DNA of 64,000 nt from PUPG01 sp041686485 (lineage in GTDB: Bacteria; Bacteroidota; Bacteroidia; Bacteroidales; UBA7960), in contig JAWLDT010000006.1 of assembly GCA_041686485.1 (NCBI GenBank), forward strand, positions 1 to 64,000, written 5' to 3'. The position numbers and the translations under genes are program-made. Below are positions 1 through 8,300 of this stretch, one piece after another. Under the pieces are notes generated by a model. It was given only the letters and a program-made list of their open reading frames with translations. It did not search any database and had not been told where the DNA came from. Every line of letters begins with the position of its first letter. Position 1 is the stretch's first letter.

Positions 1-52
1 AGTCCGGCCTGCACAGGTATCAGCTCCCTGCTTCCCAGCTTCCAGATCTTTT
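1..52. repeat. Truncated copy of dispersed intergenic module
   Basis: The window opens inside a module seen again near 11340-11610. Bases 1-12 read as the tail of a hairpin loop followed by the arm CCGGCCTGC, the same right arm as the hairpin at 11330-11353. A TATCAGCTC string and a CTTCCAG unit follow, matching the order at 11568-11610. The left half lies outside the window. No coding potential is seen. Confidence 0.6.
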
Positions 53-76
53 CACTTTAGCTTCACACCTGAGACT

Positions 77-355
77 TTCACTGTTCACCGTTCACTGTTT
101 ACTGTTCACTGTTCACCGTTCACTGTTCACTGTTCACCGTTTACTGTTTACTGTTTACTGTTCACCGTTCACCGTTCACTGTTCACTGTTCACTGTTCAC
201 TGTTCACCGTTTACTGTTCACTGTTCACTGTTCACCGTTTACTGTTTACTGTTTACTGTTCACTGTTTACCGTTCACTGTTCACTGTTCACTGTTCACTG
301 TTCACCGTTTACTGTTCACTGTTCACTGTTCACCGTTTACTGTTCACTGTTCACT
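77..355. repeat. Heptamer tandem array, 39 units of TTYACYG
   Basis: Thirty-nine uninterrupted 7-base units run from 77 to 349, followed by a partial unit. Every unit fits TTYACYG: TTCACTG is commonest, TTCACCG and TTTACTG are frequent and TTTACCG occurs once. Variation is therefore confined to two C/T positions and no unit is lost or lengthened. The array runs into the stop codon (351-353, minus strand) of the lycopene cyclase gene, and each TTCAC unit offers a TGA on that strand. A four-unit copy occurs at 11224-11251. Confidence 0.95.
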
Positions 356-1043
356 TCCTTCCGGCTTCGGGCCTTCCCTTCATGTTCTCATACACCATAT
401 GAACGATAAACATCATCCCCATTAAATAGACTGAATCCTCTACCGGAATCGTAAAGATCCGGATTCCCACATTCTCCAGGTCGTTATAACTTACAACCGG
501 TATGGCCGTTAACACCCCGTTTACAATTAAAAAGGGGATAAGGATAACGATATAGGTCAGGAAGAAATGCGTCAACCAGCTTTTGTGTGACCGGATAAGG
601 GGTTGTATCAATGCCAGTATTCCGGTAAGCAACAGCACTACAAATGTGTAGATCCGATGGGTGTTTATCAATGCAAGGAGGATGAACAGGACTCCGAGCA
701 AAAGCGTAGTTACCAAAACGGCCCGGGGAAATACAAAACGCGGGAAAAAATAGCGCAACACCTCATAGGAGAAAACAATACAGTATGGTATTACAACAAA
801 AAACAACCACTCTTCGATGGGCAGGCCAAAGATATAGAAGCCCGTCACGTACTCATGGTTAAAAGACCATACACCCTGCGCGGTAAACGCGATGTCCCAG
901 GGGATGTAAATGGCCATCATAGCGATTATACCGGCGAAGAGAGGCTTCCACATTTTCCAGAACCGGATCCGTGTCTCAAAGCTTCTGATCAGTGGTATCG
1001 CAATACTACCTATAAGCAACAATGCATATGTGTATTTTTCCAT
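351..1043 (-). CDS. Lycopene cyclase domain protein (CrtYcd-like)
   Basis: The 230-residue protein is almost entirely hydrophobic, with about six to seven membrane segments. It matches the small membrane lycopene beta-cyclase family (two fused CrtYc/CrtYd-type halves), which closes the ends of lycopene into beta-ionone rings in carotenoid synthesis. Visible family marks are the PWD motif near residue 48 and the acidic GLPIEEWLFF motif near residue 73; PxEE is thought to be catalytic. The C-terminal half has a looser repeat (FTIPVEDSVYLMG, about residue 200) with the second PxED signature. No other carotenoid gene is in view, so partners would lie to the left. The heptamer array overlaps its stop codon. 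Family assignment is good; the exact carotenoid product is unknown. Confidence 0.85.
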   Translation of the reverse strand: MEKYTYALLLIGSIAIPLIRSFETRIRFWKMWKPLFAGIIAMMAIYIPWDIAFTAQGVWSFNHEYVTGFYIFGLPIEEWLFFVVIPYCIVFSYEVLRYFFPRFVFPRAVLVTTLLLGVLFILLALINTHRIYTFVVLLLTGILALIQPLIRSHKSWLTHFFLTYIVILIPFLIVNGVLTAIPVVSYNDLENVGIRIFTIPVEDSVYLMGMMFIVHMVYENMKGRPEAGRK

Positions 1044-1147
1044 GTCTTTTTAACACACATAAACAGGGTTTTGTTTGTACAAATGCGATAAATAGTTAAA
1101 CAGCAGGCGTCCTCGCATCTTCGTGCTTTCTTCGTGTGTTTTGAGCC

Positions 1148-1163
1148 TCCCGAAGGGTCGGGA
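1148..1163. other. Short perfect hairpin in intergenic spacer
   Basis: TCCCGA and TCGGGA (1148-1153 and 1158-1163) form a 6-bp stem around a 4-base AGGG loop. It lies in the 286-base spacer between the lycopene cyclase and V-ATPase genes, among low-complexity TTCGTG- and AAAG-rich sequence. No gene is seen in the spacer. Confidence 0.4.
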
Positions 1164-1253
1164 CAGGTTTGTGGTGAAAAAAGATGATCCACGAAGGCAC
1201 AGGGGACACAAAGTCTTACGCAAAGAAACAAAACAAGACTCGCAAAGGTGTTA

Positions 1254-1291
1254 TAAAAAAACCGCCGCCGGCTAGCTGGAGCCGGGGCGGT
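1254..1291 (-). terminator. Rho-independent terminator of the V-ATPase operon
   Basis: On the minus strand a GC-rich stem of about 12 bp (1261-1291, arms ACCGCC/GGCGGT extended by CCGGCT/AGCCGG with one bulge on each side) is followed directly by a run of seven Ts (1254-1260). It lies about 40 bases past the stop codon of the last V-ATPase gene, as expected for the end of that operon. Confidence 0.8.
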
Positions 1292-1329
1292 GAGATATAT
1301 CGGGGATACGGATTGGAAACCTTTTGTGT

Positions 1330-1782
1330 TTACAGTGGTAACGTATTGCCGATAAGGAATGTGGCGGCAAAAGCTACAATGGCGTATAGCTCAGGGAATA
1401 CCGCGAGTATCAGGGTGTTACCGAAAACGTCGTGACCGGAGCCGATGGCTGCAATCCCGTTTGCACAAACCTGTCCCTGTCTGATCCCGGAAAGCAGGCC
1501 TACAAAGCCCAGGGCCAGACCGGCGCCGAAAATGGCGGCCGCTGTTGCCCAGCTCATACCGGCAACGAGGTAACCTGACAAGATGAAGTAGCCCATGAAA
1601 CCATACAGACCCTGAGTACCGGGAAGGGCACTAAGTACCATATAGTTACCAAAAGCCTCATCGTTCTTTTTCAAAGCACCAATGGAGGCATTGCCACCCA
1701 TAGATACACCAAAGGCACTGCCAATACCGGCCATCCCGACCATAAGTCCAATACCTATGTAAGCTAAAATGATTGGTTCCAT
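1330..1782 (-). CDS. atpK: V-type ATP synthase subunit K (c-ring proteolipid)
   Basis: This 150-residue, four-helix proteolipid forms the membrane rotor ring of the V-type ATPase. It consists of two helical hairpins, the usual duplicated V-type form. The ion-carrying carboxylate is Glu131 in helix 4 (FPELYAI); the first hairpin has Gln57 instead. Leu53, Thr56, Gln57, Gln102 and Glu131 match the residues and spacing (3, 1, 45, 29) of the Na+ ligands L61, T64, Q65, Q110 and E139 of Enterococcus hirae NtpK, so Na+ coupling is inferred. It is the last gene of the operon, 27 bases after subunit I and upstream of a strong terminator. Identification is secure; ion specificity is a prediction. Confidence 0.96.
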   Translation of the reverse strand: MEPIILAYIGIGLMVGMAGIGSAFGVSMGGNASIGALKKNDEAFGNYMVLSALPGTQGLYGFMGYFILSGYLVAGMSWATAAAIFGAGLALGFVGLLSGIRQGQVCANGIAAIGSGHDVFGNTLILAVFPELYAIVAFAATFLIGNTLPL

Positions 1783-1809
1783 AATGTTAATGTGATTTTT
1801 AGTGAAACG

Positions 1810-3633
1810 TTAAATGAATTTTCTAAATGGATTATACCTTTTGCCACCCCCGGAAAAGCCGGCGTTTTTGTAAAACTCGACAAATGTCAGACGCATAGGG
1901 TGCACAAAAGCACCAAGTCCCGACATGAAAAGGTTTATGCTGTGGCCAATGACCAGGATTACGACCATGATCAAAATATTCAATACCGGTATGCTGCCGC
2001 TCATTTCAAGGGCCAGACTGTTAAAGACGAAGCCCAGGATGGCGCTGGAAATTCCGAGGGCAAACAGACGAATATAGGAGAGCAGGTCACCCAGGATGCC
2101 CGTTACCATGTTGTAGGTGTTCCACAGACCAAGCCCGAAATTCATCAGGACATGCCTGTTCAGGTTGTTCAGAAAGAGGATTAGCGCACCACTTACTCCC
2201 AGCAGGGTGTATAGCGCCAGATTCATCTCTCCAAACGGGATGCCTGTAATCTCGCTGGTTGCATACATCGACAGTAAGCCAATGATCAGTACTATCCAGC
2301 CAACCGTACCGAGTGCCTGCTTCCACCCGAACTGGCGGGTTTCGTTGATCGCCTTCAATATCAAACCGAAGGTGATCTGTATACCTCCCAGGATGAGTGA
2401 CAGGTAGAACAGGAGCATGTTGATATCTGTTCCGTGCTGATCAAACCGGGTGGCAAGATCGCTGTAGACGGGCAGGCTGGTATCAAAGAGGTTGATGCCG
2501 AAAAATACACCTGAAATCACGCCAAAGAAGAAGGTGGATACGCCCAGGTAAAAGACAAGGCCCATCATTTTTTTTATTTCCTTTCTCTTTGCCTTCTTTT
2601 GCATGAAGAGGGCGACGAATGACATCAGGATTCCGTAGCCGGCATCTCCCAGGCAGAAGCCGAAAAACAACATATAGAAGGGAGCAAAGAATGGGGTCAG
2701 ATCCAGCTCATTGTATTGTGGCAAGGAGTAAAGGTCACCCAGCATCTCAAATTTCCGTGCGAACTTTTTGTTTTTGAGCAATATGGGTGTTTCTTCCTTT
2801 GGCTCCGGTTCCTGTGTGACGTAAAGGATGTTGTTGCTTTCCAGATAGTCAATGAGTGTACCTTTATTCTCATCCGGCACCCACCCTTCCAGCAGCATGA
2901 CTTTCTCTTCCGCCTGTTTCTCGGTGTTTTCCACGGCCTTTTCGTATTCAGCCGATTCCTTTATCTCATAGCCATATTTTTTGATGGCTTCCAGGCTTCT
3001 GAGTGCGTGGTCGTCAATCTCTTCGTTGATGGAGGCCAGGTCTTCTTCCAGCTTTTTCTTATAATATAAAAGTTCAGACAGGGGGCGCTCCGGCGGACGG
3101 ATCTCTTCGGCATCGATCGCCGGCTCTTCCGTCCCTTTCTGCATAAGGATAAAAAATACCTGGCCCGCTTGTTGACCTATTACCTCGATGGGATAATCAT
3201 TTAGCCAGGACTCATCGAATTTGCTGTTCGGGACTGTATAAAACCTGGTTTGTATTCCTTGTTCAGCAAGCTTGTCAAGCGTTTCTTTCGAAAAGTCACC
3301 CCAGGGCTTCACCTGGCTGATCTCCTTCTCAAGCAGGGTCAGTTGCTGGTATTTCTCCTCAAGGTCATTATAAAGCTTACTTACATCTTCGAAAGCAGCT
3401 TCGCCGTTAACTTTGACTGCCGATTTTGGCTCTCCTTCAACCTCCCGCTTCTGCAATTGCTTCACGACCGACTGAACCTGTTTTATCCTGTCAAACTGTG
3501 CACGCACAGCATCCGATACGTCCGATTGCTTTTCGATAAGGTGAATCACACCAATATCCCGCACATCATCAAGGAATTGGGCATAGTCCTGATGAAACAC
3601 CAGGAATGAAAACTTATGCATTGGAACAATCAT
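1810..3633 (-). CDS. atpI: V-type ATP synthase subunit I (stator a-subunit)
   Basis: This 607-residue protein is the membrane stator of the V-ATPase, equivalent to subunit a. The first 300 residues are soluble and helical with coiled-coil stretches (about residues 40-110 and 190-245). The C-terminal half has about seven membrane helices, starting with FFAPFYMLFFGFCLGDAGYG, a well-conserved segment of the family. The polar C-terminal helix (SGLGAFVHPMRLTFVEFYKNAGF) contains the arginine region expected to face the c-ring carboxylate. Its start codon overlaps the stop of subunit D by four bases, implying translational coupling. Length is normal for bacterial subunit I. Confidence 0.95.
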   Translation of the reverse strand: MIVPMHKFSFLVFHQDYAQFLDDVRDIGVIHLIEKQSDVSDAVRAQFDRIKQVQSVVKQLQKREVEGEPKSAVKVNGEAAFEDVSKLYNDLEEKYQQLTLLEKEISQVKPWGDFSKETLDKLAEQGIQTRFYTVPNSKFDESWLNDYPIEVIGQQAGQVFFILMQKGTEEPAIDAEEIRPPERPLSELLYYKKKLEEDLASINEEIDDHALRSLEAIKKYGYEIKESAEYEKAVENTEKQAEEKVMLLEGWVPDENKGTLIDYLESNNILYVTQEPEPKEETPILLKNKKFARKFEMLGDLYSLPQYNELDLTPFFAPFYMLFFGFCLGDAGYGILMSFVALFMQKKAKRKEIKKMMGLVFYLGVSTFFFGVISGVFFGINLFDTSLPVYSDLATRFDQHGTDINMLLFYLSLILGGIQITFGLILKAINETRQFGWKQALGTVGWIVLIIGLLSMYATSEITGIPFGEMNLALYTLLGVSGALILFLNNLNRHVLMNFGLGLWNTYNMVTGILGDLLSYIRLFALGISSAILGFVFNSLALEMSGSIPVLNILIMVVILVIGHSINLFMSGLGAFVHPMRLTFVEFYKNAGFSGGGKRYNPFRKFI

Positions 3634-4232
3634 ACGTTTGCCTCCGCTTGCTGTAGTCTGGATTTAACAATTTTTTGTGCTGCCCTGGAAAGGTTTTCCT
3701 CATCTTCCAGGTACCGTTTAATCTTAAGAATGGCTTCTTCAAAGCCCGGGATCTGCACCTTTTCGTAAAGGTTTACTTTTTGTGTTGTCTTTTTGCGTGC
3801 ATGGTCAAGCAACTGCATTTTCTGATTAAACACCTCACGCTCAATGGCTGTCTTAGCCAGCTCTTTGATAATATGGATGCCGTCAAGGTACCAGTCCGGA
3901 TTGTTGAACATGCTGTAGGTTTTAACGTTAAACGATACATCCTCCAGGACCGGTGTTTTCACGCCTGCGATCTTTTTAATTGACAGGTCGACGTCTTCCA
4001 CGGCTACCAGTTCATTATCAAACTCATCCCATAGTTCTATGGCATGTTGATAGGCTTGCAGCTGTTTTTCCAGTTTGCTGTCAAACTCTTCAGCTTTTTC
4101 TTTGGCTTTCTTTACCTCACTGCGCAGGGCAGCTTCTTTGTTTTGCAGGGTGGGCAGTGCCTTTTCCCTGATGGCAAGCTCTTTCTTCAGGCGCTGAAGC
4201 GATGTTTTGTTGTATTGAAACTTGATGGCCAT
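3630..4232 (-). CDS. atpD: V-type ATP synthase subunit D (central stalk)
   Basis: Subunit D forms the rotating central shaft linking the A3B3 head to the c-ring. At 200 residues it has the expected length and layout: a long N-terminal helix (about residues 8-75, charged and heptad-like), a middle region, and a long C-terminal helix (about 120-195), which together make an antiparallel coiled coil. The N-terminal TSLQRLKKELAIREKALPTLQNK segment is typical of V-type D and unlike F-type delta. It lies 32 bases after subunit B and overlaps subunit I by four bases. No separate subunit F gene, the usual partner of D, is found in the operon. Confidence 0.93.
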   Translation of the reverse strand: MAIKFQYNKTSLQRLKKELAIREKALPTLQNKEAALRSEVKKAKEKAEEFDSKLEKQLQAYQHAIELWDEFDNELVAVEDVDLSIKKIAGVKTPVLEDVSFNVKTYSMFNNPDWYLDGIHIIKELAKTAIEREVFNQKMQLLDHARKKTTQKVNLYEKVQIPGFEEAILKIKRYLEDEENLSRAAQKIVKSRLQQAEANV

Positions 4233-4264
4233 ATTGAAGGCATGTTAAGTCAAAAACGATGGTA

Positions 4265-5593
4265 TTAGCTGTCTTTGTGCCAGTATTTATCGACTAACTC
4301 TTGTTTGATACCCACTTCTTCGGGTCTGAAGTAGTCTTTAAACAGCTCATAAGCTGTTTCAAGCATGCTATCGGTGTCGATGTTGACATCCACAGCCAGC
4401 AATTTCTCGGAATAGCCTTTCGCAAACTCCAGTGTTCGTTCGTCGTAATCGGTAAGGTCGAAGCCGTTTTCCTGTTTGGTTTTGGCGTTAGCGGCGTCGG
4501 CAAACAGGCGGACGGCAGCGTTCATGACCTGTGGGTGGTCTTCGCGGGTTTTCTTTCCGATAACGAGCTGCTTCAGACGCGACAGGCTCCGGAAGGGGTC
4601 AACGATCACTTTCCCGATGTCGCTGTCCTTACGCAGGAATAGCTGACCTTCGGTGATATATCCGGTGTTGTCGGGCACGGCATGTGTAATATCGCCGCCT
4701 GACAGGGTTGTTACTGCGATAATCGTGATGGAGCCGCCGTCCGGGAACTGAACGGCTTTTTCATACAGTCGTGCCAGGTCTGAGTAGAGAGAGCCGGGCA
4801 TACTGTCTTTGGAAGGAATCTGGTCCATCCTGTTTGACACGATACTCAGGGCATCTGCGTAGAGTGTCATGTCGGTGAGCAGCACCAGCACTTTTTCGTT
4901 CTTTTCGACAGCAAAATATTCTGCAGCCGAAAGAGCCATATCGGGTACCAGCAGCCTTTCGACGGGCGGGTCTTCGGTGGTGTTGATGAATCCTACGATA
5001 CGATCGAGCGTGCCGGCGTTGTCAAAGACGTTCTTGAAGTACAGGTAGTCGTCACGCGTGAGTCCCATACCTGCCAGGATGATCTTGTCGGCTTTAGCGC
5101 GCAGCGCCACATTGGCCATGACCTGGTTATACGGCTGGTCGGGGTCTGCAAAGAAAGGGATCTTCTGGCCTGTCACCAGCGCGTTGTTCAGGTCAATGCC
5201 CGCGATACCCGTCGGAATGAACTCCGAAGGTTGCATCCTTCGTACCGGATTCACACTCGGACCACCAATCTCCAACTCTTCACCCATGATCTCACCGCCT
5301 TCCATGGGCTCGCCATAGGCATTGAAAAAGCGACCTCCAAGATCTTCCCCGACTTTCAGGGTCGGGGCTTTTCCGGCAAATATTACCTCGGCATTCGTGG
5401 CGATCCCTTCGGTACCGCCAAAGATCTGCAGGGTGACCAGATCGCCTATGATCTTCACCACCTGGGCCAGCCGTCCATCTACGATAGCAAGCTCATCATT
5501 GCCCACGTCCTTTGCATACAGGGAAACAGTGGCCTTGGTAAGCTGAAACAGCTTGGTGTATACACGTTGAAATGCTTTTGTTTCCTTTTCCAT
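4265..5593 (-). CDS. atpB: V-type ATP synthase subunit B
   Basis: The B subunit (442 residues) is the non-catalytic nucleotide-binding partner that alternates with A in the hexameric head. It has the N-terminal beta-barrel (to about residue 75), the central alpha/beta domain and the C-terminal helical domain. The P-loop position is degenerate (FADPDQPYNQ near residue 150, no GxxxxGKT), which is normal for B. The family segments SRMDQIPSKDSMPGSLYSDLARLYE and GYITEGQL are present. It starts 28 bases after the end of subunit A. Identification is clear from family motifs and operon order. Confidence 0.95.
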   Translation of the reverse strand: MEKETKAFQRVYTKLFQLTKATVSLYAKDVGNDELAIVDGRLAQVVKIIGDLVTLQIFGGTEGIATNAEVIFAGKAPTLKVGEDLGGRFFNAYGEPMEGGEIMGEELEIGGPSVNPVRRMQPSEFIPTGIAGIDLNNALVTGQKIPFFADPDQPYNQVMANVALRAKADKIILAGMGLTRDDYLYFKNVFDNAGTLDRIVGFINTTEDPPVERLLVPDMALSAAEYFAVEKNEKVLVLLTDMTLYADALSIVSNRMDQIPSKDSMPGSLYSDLARLYEKAVQFPDGGSITIIAVTTLSGGDITHAVPDNTGYITEGQLFLRKDSDIGKVIVDPFRSLSRLKQLVIGKKTREDHPQVMNAAVRLFADAANAKTKQENGFDLTDYDERTLEFAKGYSEKLLAVDVNIDTDSMLETAYELFKDYFRPEEVGIKQELVDKYWHKDS

Positions 5594-5621
5594 TATTTAT
5601 TATGTTTTCCTGGTTTCTTGA

Positions 5622-7427
5622 TTATGCCTTTGCTTCCTCTTTGTCTTTTTTATCCTTCTCTTTGCCAGCTTCTTCATTAAGCTTCTCCTGAACGATCTTT
5701 TCCATTTCTTTTTCGTTCGCTTTGAATTTGTCGGACTCAAATTCGGCGAAGTTCATCTGTTTCAAGGCATTGATAATGCGTTTATAATATGGACCCACGT
5801 CTTCGAAGGAATCAAATGTAAAATCCAACGCTGTTATCTCGAGGGTCTTCTGAAGCATGTAGTTTTGCCTGTTGAGTGAGGTGGAGGCGTCGATGGCATC
5901 AAAAGCATCCTGCTGCAGGATGACGAAGTCGATCAGTTCTGATCTCCAGAACCTGATGTGGTAGTCTATCGGTACGCCGTCGTCACCAAGGATATTGATC
6001 TGCTCGTAGGCCTCCTTTCCTCTGAGCAAGAGCTCCTTGGCATGGAACACATTCTTTGTCCATGACTCATGGATATTTTCGTTGAGGTATTCCTCAATTT
6101 CCGGGTACTCAAGGTATTTGGAGTAGCTGTCTATCGGGTCGATGGCTGGGTAGCGCTTGCTGTCGGCACGTTGCTGTGACAATGCATAGAAACAGCGTGC
6201 CACTTTCTTGGTGGACTCTGTGACGGGTTCTTTCAGGTTACCGCCGGCCGGCGATACGGTTCCGACAAAGGTGATGGAGCCGGTTTTGCCATTGGGCAGA
6301 TAAACATAGCCTGCACGGGCATAAAAGTTAGCAATGATGGCCGACAGGTCCATGGGGAACCCGTCAGGTCCGGGAAGTTCTTCCATGCGGTTTGACATCT
6401 CACGAAGTGCCTGCGCCCAGCGTGACGTAGAGTCGGCCAGCAGCAGTACCTTAAGACCCATGGCCCGGTAATATTCGGCAAGGGTCATGGCGGTATATAC
6501 AGAAGCTTCCCTGGCAGCTACGGGCATGTTGGAGGTGTTGGCGATGATGGTCGTACGCTCCATGAGCTTACGTCCTGTCCGTGGGTCTTCCAGCTCAGGA
6601 AACTCAGTGAAGATCTCAACTACCTCGTTGGCCCGCTCACCGCAGGCAGCAACAATCACCAGGTCGGCATTGGCATTTTTCGACAGGTTATGCTGCAATA
6701 CCGTTTTGCCTGAACCAAACGGCCCCGGGATAAATCCTGAACCACCTTCCGCCATGGGATTCAACGTATCCATCACACGGATACCGGTCTCCATAATTTT
6801 AAACGGCCGTGGTTTTTCTTTATAGGCTTTGATGGGAACCTTTACCGGCCATTTCTGTACCATGGTCACATCATGATCCTTGCCTTCTTTGTCGGTCAGG
6901 ACTGCGATGGTATCATTGAGATTGTACGAACCATCTTTACTGATACTTTTTACGGTGTATTCACCCTGGAAGGTAAAGGGCACCATGATCTTGTGGGGGA
7001 TCCAGTTTTCCTTCACTTCGCCAAGCCACATCCCGGCTGTGACTTTGTCGTCCTTTTTGGCAATGGCTTTGAAGTCATACTTCTGTTCAAAATCCAAAGG
7101 ATCCGTATATTGTCCCCTCTTCAGAAACACACCCTCCATCTTGTTCAGGTCGTTTTGCAGACCGTCGAAGTTTTTTGACAGGATACCGGGTCCGAGCGTG
7201 ACCTCCAGCATGTGTCCCATGAACTCCACCTTGGTGCCAATCTTCAGACCCCTGGTGCTTTCAAAGACCTGAATATAGGATTTGTTACCAACCACCTTGA
7301 TTACCTCCGCCATCAGCGGGGTGTCACCGTGTTTGATATAACAGATCTCATTCTGTGCGGTCGTTCCCTCTGTTTCAACAATGACAAGGTTGGCGATAAT
7401 GCCGGTTACATTCCCAATTGTATTCAT
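5622..7427 (-). CDS. atpA: V-type ATP synthase subunit A (catalytic)
   Basis: This 601-residue catalytic subunit hydrolyses or makes ATP at the A-B interfaces. The Walker A motif GPFGSGKT is at residues 235-242, preceded by the insertion (non-homologous region, about 110-200) that distinguishes V-type A from F-type beta. LLLADSTSRWAQALREMSNRMEELPGPDGFPM carries the conserved arginine region and Walker B vicinity. The last 25 residues form a Lys/Glu-rich tail beyond the usual C terminus. The gene starts six bases after the DUF2764 gene, so the two are probably translated together. Confidence 0.97.
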   Translation of the reverse strand: MNTIGNVTGIIANLVIVETEGTTAQNEICYIKHGDTPLMAEVIKVVGNKSYIQVFESTRGLKIGTKVEFMGHMLEVTLGPGILSKNFDGLQNDLNKMEGVFLKRGQYTDPLDFEQKYDFKAIAKKDDKVTAGMWLGEVKENWIPHKIMVPFTFQGEYTVKSISKDGSYNLNDTIAVLTDKEGKDHDVTMVQKWPVKVPIKAYKEKPRPFKIMETGIRVMDTLNPMAEGGSGFIPGPFGSGKTVLQHNLSKNANADLVIVAACGERANEVVEIFTEFPELEDPRTGRKLMERTTIIANTSNMPVAAREASVYTAMTLAEYYRAMGLKVLLLADSTSRWAQALREMSNRMEELPGPDGFPMDLSAIIANFYARAGYVYLPNGKTGSITFVGTVSPAGGNLKEPVTESTKKVARCFYALSQQRADSKRYPAIDPIDSYSKYLEYPEIEEYLNENIHESWTKNVFHAKELLLRGKEAYEQINILGDDGVPIDYHIRFWRSELIDFVILQQDAFDAIDASTSLNRQNYMLQKTLEITALDFTFDSFEDVGPYYKRIINALKQMNFAEFESDKFKANEKEMEKIVQEKLNEEAGKEKDKKDKEEAKA

Positions 7428-7433
7428 AATAGG

Positions 7434-8264
7434 TTATTTTTCAGTAAATTTTTCAGGTAATTCGTAGTTCGCCTGCAGCTCCTTCAGCAGCTTTTTGAAC
7501 ATTTCATTGCTGTGTTCTTTGTCGATCGACAGCCAGCGCTCAATCCTGCCAAGCTTTATTGTGAAAGCCAGGATCTTTTCAATGGTAAAATAATGGAAGA
7601 AAGTCTCCTCATCAAGGTATTTCCACTTGAACTCATCGATGGCTTTTTCCCGCTCTTTAACGTCCTCCTTGCGCGAAATGGCGCTGAGCGTCTCCATATA
7701 ATCGAGTTCACTGCTCAGTCCAAAATCCCTGGCCTGACTTTTTCGGATTGTCTCAGAAATATAATCTGTGCCTATAATATAATGCTCATAAGGGACTTTG
7801 TACTTCCTGGCATTCAGCGCTGTCATAATATTTTTAATGTTCAGCTCAAACTGAAACCAGTTGCGGAGGAAATCATTCCTTTCGTTTTCGAGAATATAGT
7901 CGTAGAATAGGGTGGCAAGCTCATCCTCCGGGTTCATGTTCGGGAATAGGGGCTCACTGTTTTGATAAGCCGTAATGAAGCGCAGCATGTATTCAGGAAG
8001 GTCGGCAGGCTCCTTGATATTTTCTTCCAACCGCTCTCGTGAGAAATTGCCCTTTTCATGCAGGTCTTTTTCTTTTTTCTCCAAAAGGATCAGCAGGTTT
8101 TGATTGTCATGTGGCAGAAACAGCTTTTCCACCAGCTTATAGTCGTTCGGGTGTAAATCCGAACACAGCTCATCCCGGAAGGCAAGCTGGTTCGACACCA
8201 GCTTATGCGTGTCCAGGGCAATGTCCTGAAGTCCTGCTACCAGATAATAATAATTACGCTTCAC
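7434..8264 (-). CDS. DUF2764 family V-ATPase-associated protein
   Basis: This 276-residue soluble helical protein opens with MKRNYYYLVAGLQDI, the hallmark of DUF2764, a family found between subunits E and A in Bacteroidetes V-ATPase operons. It sits in exactly that slot, 36 bases after E and six bases before A. Its all-helical build, acidic/aromatic surface and position suggest that it takes the place of the C subunit that caps the c-ring and connects it to the stalk; this is inference from synteny, since no recognisable C gene is present. No membrane segment or signal peptide is seen. Confidence 0.85.
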   Translation of the reverse strand: MKRNYYYLVAGLQDIALDTHKLVSNQLAFRDELCSDLHPNDYKLVEKLFLPHDNQNLLILLEKKEKDLHEKGNFSRERLEENIKEPADLPEYMLRFITAYQNSEPLFPNMNPEDELATLFYDYILENERNDFLRNWFQFELNIKNIMTALNARKYKVPYEHYIIGTDYISETIRKSQARDFGLSSELDYMETLSAISRKEDVKEREKAIDEFKWKYLDEETFFHYFTIEKILAFTIKLGRIERWLSIDKEHSNEMFKKLLKELQANYELPEKFTEK

Positions 8265-8300
8265 TTCCAGATCGTTTTATGTGGTTTGGGCTTGCAGTCG

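Noticed and set aside
603..1091. Plus-strand open frame of 162 codons
   Set aside because: Lies antisense to the lycopene cyclase gene, has low-complexity, Lys/Gln-rich composition and no family likeness.
1184..1435. Plus-strand open frame over the V-ATPase terminator
   Set aside because: It reads through a strong hairpin terminator and into the K subunit gene antisense; no start context or motif supports it.
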